A stretch of DNA of 34,836 nt from the NCBI GenBank assembly GCA_018399235.1, contig JAGYOX010000020.1, forward strand, positions 1 through 34,836, in the 5' to 3' direction. Below the pieces are notes generated by a model. That model was not told where the DNA came from and did not search any database. It was given only the letters and a program-made list of their open reading frames with translations. The stretch's first letter is position 1; each line of letters begins with the position of its first letter. This document shows positions 8,265 through 16,150 of the stretch, one piece after another. The translations under genes were made by a program, and so were the position numbers. Source of the DNA: Desulfobacterales bacterium. Its GTDB lineage: Bacteria > Desulfobacterota > Desulfobacteria > Desulfobacterales > Desulfosalsimonadaceae.

Positions 8265-9101
8265 ATGTCCCATACAGACCACCAATCCTATCGGGTTTTT
8301 TGCATCATCAGCGATCACCGGGTCTTTGCATCCAAATCGCCAACCGTATTTAACCGGGTGATGAAAAAGGCCGGCCTTAATGCGACGTATGTCCCGTTTC
8401 AAGTCGAAGCGAAATACCTCGGAGAGGCGGTGCGAAGTCTCAAAATATTGAATATCGCCGGCGCCAATATCGCCGTGCCCTATAAAGAGGCGGTGATCCC
8501 ATACATTGATGTGCTATCGGAAAGCGCCAACATTATTGGTGCCATCAATACCATTGCCATGAACGGAGACCAGTTAAAGGGTTACAATACCAACGCCATA
8601 GGCATCATGGATGCGCTGGAGGATATCGGATTTAACCCGGCAGGCAAAAAGGCGCTGATTCTGGGGGCCGGCGGGGCGGCAAAGGCCGTGGCTTTTGTAT
8701 TGAAATGGCTAAAAGCGGAACAAATATATATTGCCGCTCGAAACGCTCCCAAAACCCGAAATGTCGCCAGTCGGGTGCGGGGCACGCCCATATCACTCGA
8801 TGATTTGGCTAATGATTCGGTTCCTGCCCATATCATTATCAACGCCACCACGGTTTCGAGCTTGGCAGAGTCCCAGGAAATGTCTGAGCTGGCCCAGAAA
8901 ATGAATGTCCCGGGGTGTGAACTGATCTTTGATTTAAACTACGGCCGAGAACCGAATATATGGAAAACATTGTCAAAAGATTATGACGTCCGGTTCATGG
9001 ACGGATTGTCGACCCTTATCCATCAGGCGCGAAACAGCTTAGCCCTCTGGACCGGTGTTGATGTGAAGGCAGAGGATTTTAAAAACGCACTGGCCGATTA
9101 G
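8265..9101 (+). CDS. aroE: shikimate dehydrogenase-like protein (AroE family, altered active site)
   Basis: A 278-residue protein with the full AroE fold: N-terminal substrate domain (ASKSPTVFN, GANIAVPYKE, GAINTI) and a Rossmann domain (LGAGGAAKAVAF), ending with MDGLSTLIHQARNSLALWTG. AroE reduces 3-dehydroshikimate with NADPH in chorismate synthesis. Against E. coli AroE, Ser14, Ser16, Lys65, Asn86 and Gln244 are kept (the lysine is Lys74 here), but Thr61 is Ala70 and the catalytic Asp102 is Asn110 (GYNTNAIG in place of NTDG). The codons GCC 8472-8474 and AAC 8592-8594 are unambiguous. It may be a slow or repurposed enzyme. I chose ATG 8265 (MSHTDHQSYR) over an in-frame TTG at 8163 since it gives the usual family length. 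The stop overlaps the opposing kinase stop by 4 nt. Confidence 0.82.
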   Translation: MSHTDHQSYRVFCIISDHRVFASKSPTVFNRVMKKAGLNATYVPFQVEAKYLGEAVRSLKILNIAGANIAVPYKEAVIPYIDVLSESANIIGAINTIAMNGDQLKGYNTNAIGIMDALEDIGFNPAGKKALILGAGGAAKAVAFVLKWLKAEQIYIAARNAPKTRNVASRVRGTPISLDDLANDSVPAHIIINATTVSSLAESQEMSELAQKMNVPGCELIFDLNYGREPNIWKTLSKDYDVRFMDGLSTLIHQARNSLALWTGVDVKAEDFKNALAD

Positions 9102-10633
9102 GCATCATCCGCACTTCCTTGACCCGTTCCAGCCGCCGTCTCCATTGGCAGGAAAACCGTAAATACCGAGCCGCTGCCGGGTTGACTCTCAATCTCAATT
9201 TTTCCGCCCATACTATCCACCAGCCCTTTAACAATGGGCAAGCCAAGCCCTGTTCCGGTAATATGGCGCGTATTTTTGTCTTTCACCCGGTAAAACCGTT
9301 CAAAAATTTTCTCCTGATGTCTTTGCTCAATGCCGAATCCGGTGTCTGAGACGGCCACTTTTATTTGGTGATCCACGGTTTCTATGGAAACTGTTATTTC
9401 CCCACCTGCCGGAGTATAATTGATGGCATTCGTCACCAGATTACCGAATATGCTTTCCAATGCCATAGGATCGGCAGTGATCTCCGGAATATCCTTCCCA
9501 CCGCTTTGAAAGGTCAGCGACTGGCCATTTGCCGATGCCCGGCTGCCCAAAAAATCAACGATACTTGAGAGCAATTCGGTAATCTGGACCGGCTTTTTGT
9601 TCTCGGCCAGTGAACCGGCCTCGATCCGTGAAAGATCCAGCAAATCACTGATCAGCGAAATCAACGCATTGGTCTTTTCCTTGGCGCGCTCAATAATGTC
9701 GTGATCCACCTCTGCCCCTTCAAGCGCCATGTCCTTTAAAACTGTTGCCAGTTGTTCATGAATGGTTGACAGGGGGGACCGGAGTTCGTGGGAAACCTTG
9801 GCCACAAACTCGGATTTTAGCTGATCAAGCATTTTAAGACTTGTGATATTGGAAAGGGTAACTACTGCCCCCATGCATTCGTTTTTTTCATTCATAACCG
9901 GCCGTCCACGGGAAAGCAGATATTTATTCCCGGAAACGCATAATTCATAGGTGGGAACCTCGCCCTCAGTACCATGATCGCCGGTAGAAATCTTCCTGAC
10001 AAACCGGCAGAATCCATCGTCGGCCACGCACGCGTCAATCAACTCGCCGGGGCCTGGATCCGATGACAGCTCTATGCTTTGCATAAAAGCCGGGTTCTTC
10101 AGAACCACTTCGCCTTCCGTGTTTGTGACGACAACGCCGATGGGGAGGGTCTCAATAATGGTACGCGTCCGGCTTTTTTCCCGGTCCAGATCTATTAATG
10201 TCCTTTCCCGCTCCGCCTGAAGTTTTTCAGCTTCCCGGGAAAGCCGGATTTTTTCAATGGCGCGGTTGACGACAATTTTTAGATGATCCGGCTCAAAGGG
10301 CTTTGGGATAAAATCATACGCCCCCTGTTTCATCGCGTCTATGGCGGTTTCAATAGTTGCATAACCGGTAATGATAATGACCACAATCCGTTCATCAATT
10401 TCCCGGATGCGCTGGTGAAGCTCCATGCCGTCCATTCCAGGCATTTTCAAATCCAGAATGGCAATTGAAATCACATCGCTCTTTAAAATATCCAGCGCCT
10501 CTTCACCATTCTGGGCGGTCGCAACCTCACAGCCCACACGGTTCAATACCCGCTGCACCCCATCCCGTATACTGCGCTCGTCATCAACAACCAGAATTTT
10601 GTATTCAGCCAACGATTCAGCCAATTTTTTCAT
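9098..10633 (-). CDS. receiver-PAS-histidine kinase hybrid protein
   Basis: A 511-residue cytoplasmic signalling protein: N-terminal receiver (residues about 12-130; acidic pair Asp17/Asp18, phospho-acceptor Asp61 in LDLKMPGMDG, PKP at 110-112), a coiled-coil linker (about 125-155), a PAS domain (about 155-265), then HisKA with His282 (KVSHELRSPL) and HATPase_c (N-box NLVTNAINY, DTGFGI, GTGLGLPIVKG). ATG 10633 is preceded by GAGGAGAG. It overlaps the upstream kinase gene by 17 nt, so the two are translationally coupled and likely work together, the first kinase phosphorylating this receiver. No membrane segment or DNA-binding domain is present. The input signal is unknown. The 3' end overlaps the aroE stop. 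Confidence 0.9.
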   Translation of the reverse strand: MKKLAESLAEYKILVVDDERSIRDGVQRVLNRVGCEVATAQNGEEALDILKSDVISIAILDLKMPGMDGMELHQRIREIDERIVVIIITGYATIETAIDAMKQGAYDFIPKPFEPDHLKIVVNRAIEKIRLSREAEKLQAERERTLIDLDREKSRTRTIIETLPIGVVVTNTEGEVVLKNPAFMQSIELSSDPGPGELIDACVADDGFCRFVRKISTGDHGTEGEVPTYELCVSGNKYLLSRGRPVMNEKNECMGAVVTLSNITSLKMLDQLKSEFVAKVSHELRSPLSTIHEQLATVLKDMALEGAEVDHDIIERAKEKTNALISLISDLLDLSRIEAGSLAENKKPVQITELLSSIVDFLGSRASANGQSLTFQSGGKDIPEITADPMALESIFGNLVTNAINYTPAGGEITVSIETVDHQIKVAVSDTGFGIEQRHQEKIFERFYRVKDKNTRHITGTGLGLPIVKGLVDSMGGKIEIESQPGSGSVFTVFLPMETAAGTGQGSADDA

Positions 10634-12116
10634 CTCTCCTCGTCTGTTCCATCCCCGGCAGTTCAATATGAAATGTGGTTCCCTCATCGACTTTGCTTTC
10701 CGCCCGGATAGTGCCGCCATGACTTTCAAGAATACCATATACCATACTCAACCCCAAGCCGGTTCCCCTACCCTGTTCCTTGGTAGTGTAAAATGGCTCA
10801 AAAATGTGGGGCAATACATCATCCGGGATACCCGAGCCCGTATCGGCGATCTCAATACAGACAGCGCTTTTTTGCGCCTCATACCAGGTTTTAATACTCA
10901 AAACGCCTTTCCCTTCCAATGCATCCGCTCCGTTTAAAATAATATTCATGAACACATGGTTTAACTGCTGGGCATCACCGCTTATATAGGGCAGATTATC
11001 CGCAAGCGACTTTTCTATCTTGATGTTGTGAAATATGGATTGGTCCTCAAGCAAAAATATGGTGCGGCTGATGATCTCATTGATATCCTGCGGTTTCATC
11101 TCCTGATCGGTCTGTCGGGCAAACTCTAGCAGCTCCTTTACTGTTTCCTTGGCCCGTTCCGCATCTTCCAATACCCGGGTCAGGTCTGCCGTAGCCTCCT
11201 CAGGCAGGTCATATTCATCCATCACAAGTTTTGTATACAAAATGATCCCACTTAACGGATTGTTCAGCTGATGGGCCACCCCTGCCGCCATTTTGCCAAG
11301 GGATGCCATTTTCTCCGCCTGGAGCAACTGCACCTGTGTATTTTCCAATTCCTTCTGTATTCTGATTTCATCCCTGCGATCATGAAAGAACCCGATTGTT
11401 GCCACTTTATTACCGTTTGCGTCATAGACGATAGAGGCATTCAAACTGATGGGGATGAGTTCCCCGTCTTTACGCTTCCCATTGATATGGTATCCTTTTA
11501 GTTTACCAACCCCGCCGTATTCCTCGCTCATCAGCATCCGCATCACCTCCCGGGCTCCGTCGCCTGGATAGACATCCCGGATGGTTATCTCATTCATTGC
11601 CTCTCCAACCGTATATCCAACGATTTGCTCGGCGGCTTCGTTGAAAATCAGTATCCGGCCGGTGAGGTCTGAGGCAATCACTGCATCAACAGCACTGTTT
11701 AGCAAATTACGAAGGAAGGCATTGGACTGCAGCCTTTTTTCTTCCATATTCTTTAACGCCGGCAAATCAAAATCAAGCATCACCAAAGCTTCAACCTCAT
11801 CCCCCTTGTATATGGGATAGGAAAACAGACATAACGTTTCCTCAGAATCTTTTGAATTGTCCCAGTGATCGTAGCGCAGCGATGATTTGCCGGTGCGCAT
11901 CACTTCACCCGCCGGACAATTGGCACAAGGGCGGCTCCGGCCAAGCAAAGCCTCGTGGCAGGGCCGACCAATCAAATCCGGCGGATTATCCTTCATGGCG
12001 GTGTCGTTTGCGGCTAAAATTTTATACTCGGGTGATATGATAACGATTCTCCTGTTGAATGCATCAATGGCATCCAGCAAGTATTGTTGCTCGTTTTTTT
12101 TGCGGTTGGCTGCCAT
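10617..12116 (-). CDS. PAS-PAS sensor histidine kinase with N-terminal Cys motif
   Basis: A 499-residue soluble sensor kinase. A first PAS-like domain (about 10-120) carries Cys53-His54, Cys64 and Cys67 (RPCHEALLGRSRPCANCP), a motif that could hold a metal, haem or redox switch. A second PAS (about 135-250; IVGYTVGEAMNEI) follows, then a helical linker, HisKA with His282 (GVAHQLNNPLSG, the HxLNNPL type) and HATPase_c with DTGSGIPDD and GRGTGLGLSM. The NNP type of H-box is common in NtrB- and ZraS-like kinases that partner NtrC-family regulators, but none is encoded here. Its 3' end overlaps the next kinase by 17 nt. The start ATG at 12116 has only a modest ribosome binding site (GGAAA). Intracellular redox or ligand sensing is inferred. 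Confidence 0.9.
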   Translation of the reverse strand: MAANRKKNEQQYLLDAIDAFNRRIVIISPEYKILAANDTAMKDNPPDLIGRPCHEALLGRSRPCANCPAGEVMRTGKSSLRYDHWDNSKDSEETLCLFSYPIYKGDEVEALVMLDFDLPALKNMEEKRLQSNAFLRNLLNSAVDAVIASDLTGRILIFNEAAEQIVGYTVGEAMNEITIRDVYPGDGAREVMRMLMSEEYGGVGKLKGYHINGKRKDGELIPISLNASIVYDANGNKVATIGFFHDRRDEIRIQKELENTQVQLLQAEKMASLGKMAAGVAHQLNNPLSGIILYTKLVMDEYDLPEEATADLTRVLEDAERAKETVKELLEFARQTDQEMKPQDINEIISRTIFLLEDQSIFHNIKIEKSLADNLPYISGDAQQLNHVFMNIILNGADALEGKGVLSIKTWYEAQKSAVCIEIADTGSGIPDDVLPHIFEPFYTTKEQGRGTGLGLSMVYGILESHGGTIRAESKVDEGTTFHIELPGMEQTRRDEKIG

Positions 12117-12362
12117 ACTGAGTTTCCTAATGGTTGGGGGTTGTCTAACAGGCTGCTAGGTGAATGAAGATATCTTATGAAACAGCGTTAGTCAAGCAGA
12201 ACCCTGTCCAGGAAAACCGCAAATGCATATCTGTAAGCCCCCAAGACGGCTCATGACACAAAATATTTCTGTTGCAAGGGCTTTTGAATACATGATATCC
12301 GAAGTGACAAGACCCGTGACGGACTAAACAGTTGTTTATCGATAGGATACCCTTGGGGAACA
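12117..12362. other. divergent intergenic region between kinase pair and waaA
   Basis: No gene was found in these 246 nt. They separate the minus-strand kinase operon from the plus-strand waaA operon and must hold both promoters, but no convincing -35/-10 pair was seen. A ribosome binding site TTGGGGAA precedes waaA. Confidence 0.5.
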
Positions 12363-13652
12363 ATGCAGAAATTTCCATTTGCCTTGTATAATATGGGATG
12401 GCGATTGGCCATACCGCTCCTTAGATTAAATCCCCGCCTAAAAGACGGATATGCGGCTCGCATGATGAGGGAGCCGCTACATGGACCGGTCGACATTTGG
12501 ATTCAGGCGGCATCGGCCGGAGAGGCTTACCTCGCCGTTTCCCTGTTGGAAGCCATGCCGACGACTAACAGGAAGTTCAAGATACTGGTCAGCACCAATA
12601 CCCGGCAGGGCATGGAAATTCTGGAAAAAGCCAGGGCTGAGATAAAGACCCAAGCGCCTCAACTTAATATGGAGCTGACATTTTTTCCATTTGATAAACC
12701 GTCCATAATGGAATCGGTGGTCCGGCAGATTAATCCCCGGGTAATGGTATTGCTGGAAACCGAATTATGGCCGGGGCTTTTATCCGTATTACATAAATAT
12801 GGCTGCAAAATATTTGTTATAAACGCCCGAATGACACCTAAGAGCCTAAAAAGATACCGGATGCTTCCCAACCTCTGGAAAAAACTGGCGCCGGACCGGG
12901 TGCTTGCCATATCCAGGGCCGATGCAGACCGTTTTGCCGAACTCTTCGGTCGCGAAACCGTCGAAGTCATGCCGAACATGAAGTTCGAGCGGGTCAGCCT
13001 GAGTGACTCGCTTAATGACAAAGGCCGCGGTCTTAATGGGCTGCTTCCCCAACAGACCCACTTTCTGGTGCTAGGCTCCGTCAGGCAGGAAGAAGAATCA
13101 GATATCCTAAAAATGATCGGGAAGATTAAAAGCCATTTTCCCGATCTTATTATCGCTCTTTTCCCACGCCATATGCATCGACTGAACGCCTGGCGACAAC
13201 ATCTTGAAAAAATAAAAAGAAACTGGATATACCGGTCTTCCCTTTCAAATGAACCGGTCAAAGAGGGAACCATTATATTATGGGATACATTTGGCGAGTT
13301 GAGTGCGGCTTACGCCATAGCCACGGCGGTTTTTGTGGGGGGTAGTCTGGCGCCATTAGGGGGGCAGAATTTTCTGGAACCTTTAATCCACGGCGTAATT
13401 CCGGTCATCGGACCGTCATGGGAGAACTTCGCCTGGGTCGAAGAAGGCCTTTTCTCTTTAGGGTTGGTACGGAAAACAAGAAACTGGCAGACGGCGGCCG
13501 CGGAATTAATCAACCTGATTGACAACCCACCGCCCCGGAAAGAGATCCAGGGCATGGCCGCGGACTATATAAAGAAAAGAAAGGGAGGGGCGGAGCAGGC
13601 ATGCCGGCTGATCATGCAAACGCTTAACTCCCAATCAACGGGCCAGGCATGA
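12363..13652 (+). CDS. waaA: 3-deoxy-D-manno-octulosonic acid (Kdo) transferase
   Basis: A 429-residue GT-B glycosyltransferase that adds Kdo from CMP-Kdo to lipid IVA on the inner face of the cytoplasmic membrane. The family's QAASAGE motif is present, with the catalytic base Glu54. The C-terminal half carries LGSVRQEEES, LFPRH and the nucleotide-binding GGSLAPLGGQNFLEP loop with the invariant Glu. A short hydrophobic, basic N-terminus (ALYNMGWRLAIPLLRLNP) fits membrane association. Length is normal (about 420-430). Whether it adds one, two or more Kdo units cannot be read from sequence. It is followed by kdsB with a 4-nt overlap, so donor supply and transfer are coupled. Confidence 0.95.
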   Translation: MQKFPFALYNMGWRLAIPLLRLNPRLKDGYAARMMREPLHGPVDIWIQAASAGEAYLAVSLLEAMPTTNRKFKILVSTNTRQGMEILEKARAEIKTQAPQLNMELTFFPFDKPSIMESVVRQINPRVMVLLETELWPGLLSVLHKYGCKIFVINARMTPKSLKRYRMLPNLWKKLAPDRVLAISRADADRFAELFGRETVEVMPNMKFERVSLSDSLNDKGRGLNGLLPQQTHFLVLGSVRQEEESDILKMIGKIKSHFPDLIIALFPRHMHRLNAWRQHLEKIKRNWIYRSSLSNEPVKEGTIILWDTFGELSAAYAIATAVFVGGSLAPLGGQNFLEPLIHGVIPVIGPSWENFAWVEEGLFSLGLVRKTRNWQTAAAELINLIDNPPPRKEIQGMAADYIKKRKGGAEQACRLIMQTLNSQSTGQA

Positions 13653-14416
13653 TGGCAGATAAACCGAACTGCTACGGCATTATTCCGGCAAGGTACGCCT
13701 CAACCCGTTTTCCGGGAAAGCCTTTGGCTGATATTTGCGGAAAACCCATGTTTTGGCATGTATACCACCGGGCCAAACAGTGTCCTGATATCTCAGATGT
13801 TTATCTCGCGACAGATGACGAACGGATTGTTGAAGCGGCGAAAAGCCTGGATGTCCCGGTCACTATCACCCGCATCGACCACGCCAGCGGAACAGACCGG
13901 GTATTTGAAGCCGCGACAAAATTAAACATAAGTATCAACGATGTGGTGATCAATATCCAGGGGGATGAGCCGGTATTAAACCCCATGATACTGTCCGAGT
14001 TAGTCCGGCCTTTCGCGAATCCGAGTATTTGTGTCACCACGCCGGTCCGACCGATCGATCCGGAAAGTGCCGAAAGCCCGGACCGGGTAAAAGTCGTATT
14101 TACGCCCAAAAACGAGGCATTATATTTTTCCCGCGCCCGGATCCCCTTTGCCAGGAAAACAGGGACAGAAAAATTTTACGGCCATATCGGCATGTATGCG
14201 TTCCGAATGTCCGCACTGGCAAAATTTGTCTCGCTTCCGCCCGGGCGGATTGAAACCATAGAAAAACTCGAGCAACTGCGCCTGCTTGAAAACAAAATTC
14301 CGGTTCACGTCGTCATCACGGATCATGAAAGCCTGAGCGTGGACCGGCCAGAGGACCTTGAAGCGGTTGTCCGATATCTTGCCCGCAGCCAGAACCAAAA
14401 TTTAAATCATACTTGA
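13649..14416 (+). CDS. kdsB: 3-deoxy-manno-octulosonate cytidylyltransferase (CMP-Kdo synthetase)
   Basis: A 255-residue cytoplasmic enzyme that activates Kdo with CTP to give CMP-Kdo, the donor used by WaaA. The nucleotide-binding start IIPARYASTRFPGKPL is diagnostic, followed by ATDDERI, DHASGTDR and NIQGDEPV with the metal-binding Asp, and the C-terminal SVDRPEDL. Length matches E. coli KdsB (about 248). Two Met codons stand in tandem at 13649 and 13652; the first overlaps the waaA stop (ATGA). It belongs to a three-gene unit waaA-kdsB-methyltransferase. Confidence 0.96.
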   Translation: MMADKPNCYGIIPARYASTRFPGKPLADICGKPMFWHVYHRAKQCPDISDVYLATDDERIVEAAKSLDVPVTITRIDHASGTDRVFEAATKLNISINDVVINIQGDEPVLNPMILSELVRPFANPSICVTTPVRPIDPESAESPDRVKVVFTPKNEALYFSRARIPFARKTGTEKFYGHIGMYAFRMSALAKFVSLPPGRIETIEKLEQLRLLENKIPVHVVITDHESLSVDRPEDLEAVVRYLARSQNQNLNHT

Positions 14417-14426
14417 AGGAAAAAAT

Positions 14427-15008
14427 ATGGCGCTTCATCTGATTAACGATCTTTTCAATAACGAAAACGTCCGGTCCGTATTCTTAAAACTCAGATACCC
14501 GTTATTTATCCTACTGCTGGTGCTCCTGCTGACGCAGATCAAACCCTGTTGGTTCATTCCGGGGCTTATTGTCTCGATATTGGGTGAATTATTCCAGGTA
14601 TGGTGTTTTTCAACCATTAAAACCAAAAAAAAACTCACCCGGGTCGGTCCCTACATGCTCATGCGCAACCCCATGTATATCGGTCGATTCTTTCTTATAT
14701 TCGGCGTGTTGATGATGACCGGCAATCCCTGGATACTTATCGGCTTTACCATCCTTTACTACTTCTATATGGTCAACCGGGTCAGGCGGGAAGAAAAAAC
14801 CCTAAGCCGAATATTCGGTGAGGAATATGAGAAATACTGTCAAACGGTAAACCGCTATATTCCCAGATTAAAAAACGTCCAGCCCCAAAAATTATTCGCC
14901 GTCTCATCAGAGAGCTTTTTTCAAAACAATGCCCATTGGAATATACTTCTGGTCGTATTCTGCTATATCGTATTGTTCTGTGCGACTTTTATCTGGCCGG
15001 TCGCGTAG
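14427..15008 (+). CDS. isoprenylcysteine/phospholipid methyltransferase-like membrane protein
   Basis: A 193-residue integral membrane protein with four or five hydrophobic segments (about 25-42, 46-62, 84-100, 102-120 and 170-190). The core GPYMLMRNPMYIGRFFLIFG plus the C-terminal REEKTLSRIFGEEYEKYCQTVNRYIPR is the hallmark of the ICMT/PEMT superfamily: the GPY/RNPMY stretch and the Glu-rich end bind S-adenosylmethionine and substrate. The exact acceptor is unknown. The context, after waaA-kdsB and facing lpxK, suggests a lipid or LPS-related substrate, but this is only guilt by association. GAAGGAAAA precedes ATG 14427, 10 nt after kdsB. Its last 20 nt overlap the 3' end of lpxK on the other strand. 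The extra hydrophobic C-terminal helix after the catalytic motif is a small oddity. Confidence 0.8.
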   Translation: MALHLINDLFNNENVRSVFLKLRYPLFILLLVLLLTQIKPCWFIPGLIVSILGELFQVWCFSTIKTKKKLTRVGPYMLMRNPMYIGRFFLIFGVLMMTGNPWILIGFTILYYFYMVNRVRREEKTLSRIFGEEYEKYCQTVNRYIPRLKNVQPQKLFAVSSESFFQNNAHWNILLVVFCYIVLFCATFIWPVA

Positions 15009-16122
15009 GTTCTATTAACTGGTTGATATAATTCATTAATGGTTCCCGATCACCGCGGAAATCCATTTGTATCCCGACGACAGCCATATCTACCGGCGTT
15101 TTCATGCGACCATGGATCCGGGCATAATCTTTTTGTGTGGTAACCACACAATCAACTGATAAATGTTTGGCGCGTTTAAAAACCTGATTTAAATCGGTCG
15201 CAGAATAGTCAAAATGATCCGGGAATTCAAAAAAATCCACCAGTTGTGCAGGGGCTTCCGTAATCATCCGTTTAAATTCTGTGTTTCTGGCAATCCCGGA
15301 AAATCCCAAAACCCGTTGATTTTTTAGGGGGTCGAGATCATTTGGATGGTTGTTGGCCGCGATACTAACAGGCATTTCTTCGTTGGCCTTCACAATGCCG
15401 CATAAAAATGGTTGATTAACCGACCGAAAAGTTGGTGTATGGGGCAAGGCCTCCGATATTTTGGCTTCAAGCATCGAGTCTGGATAGTCTGCCCGCGTCA
15501 TCACGATGGCATCAGCCCGCGCCAGAGCCGCCAGAGGTTCCCGCAAAATCCCCCTGGGCAACAGATAACGGTTCCCGAATCCAACGGTGGCATCCACCAA
15601 TACAAAATCAATATCCCGGTATAGCCGGCGATGCTGAAAGGCATCATCTAAAATAATGACATCCGGAGAAAACGTGGCTATTGCTGTCTTGCCGATTGTG
15701 TAGCGATCCGCCCCCACGAGAAAAGGAATATGCGTCAAATACGAGGCCATCATGAACGGCTCATCCCCCGCCTGTTCCGGACCCATCAAAATGTTTTCGC
15801 CGTCACTGACCACACCGCCTGTTTTTTCCATTTGGCCCTTGTACCCCCGGCTGATGACCGCCGGGGAATACCCATAATCCCGGAGCATTTGCGCCAGATA
15901 CATTGTCATGGGCGTCTTGCCGCTGCCGCCGACCGTCAGGTTGCCAACGGATATGACCCGGCATGGGAGGCGATACTCATGCAGCACGCCGCTTTCATAT
16001 CCTTTGGCCCGAAGACGGCTACCTGCGTCATATATGCCGGATAAAAAATACAGTCCCTTTTCCAATACCGTCCGGTTCTGCCGGGCATCATTTTTCATGC
16101 ATGCCTGAATCCGGGCCGACAT
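14989..16122 (-). CDS. lpxK: tetraacyldisaccharide 4'-kinase
   Basis: A 377-residue monotopic membrane kinase that phosphorylates the 4' position of the lipid A disaccharide to make lipid IVA, the acceptor for WaaA across the convergent junction. The P-loop (NLTVGGSGKTP, about 61-71) and the catalytic LDDAFQHRR (E. coli TDDGLQH, with Asp99) are clear, as is LLPRGILREP. It is about 50 residues longer than E. coli LpxK (328), mainly at the N-terminus and middle. Start choice is uncertain: ATG 16122 has AGGGG at a somewhat long distance, while an in-frame TTG at 16158 would overlap lptG by 8 nt and add 12 residues. It is the last gene of the long outer-membrane operon. Confidence 0.93.
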   Translation of the reverse strand: MSARIQACMKNDARQNRTVLEKGLYFLSGIYDAGSRLRAKGYESGVLHEYRLPCRVISVGNLTVGGSGKTPMTMYLAQMLRDYGYSPAVISRGYKGQMEKTGGVVSDGENILMGPEQAGDEPFMMASYLTHIPFLVGADRYTIGKTAIATFSPDVIILDDAFQHRRLYRDIDFVLVDATVGFGNRYLLPRGILREPLAALARADAIVMTRADYPDSMLEAKISEALPHTPTFRSVNQPFLCGIVKANEEMPVSIAANNHPNDLDPLKNQRVLGFSGIARNTEFKRMITEAPAQLVDFFEFPDHFDYSATDLNQVFKRAKHLSVDCVVTTQKDYARIHGRMKTPVDMAVVGIQMDFRGDREPLMNYINQLIEPTRPAR

Positions 16123-16150
16123 TGATTCTAAAACCCCTGCACGATTTTTA

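Noticed and set aside
10634-10738. N-terminal extension of the receiver-PAS-kinase protein
   Set aside because: It would overlap the upstream kinase by over 100 nt, whereas ATG 10633 has GAGGAG at ideal distance and starts just before the receiver fold.
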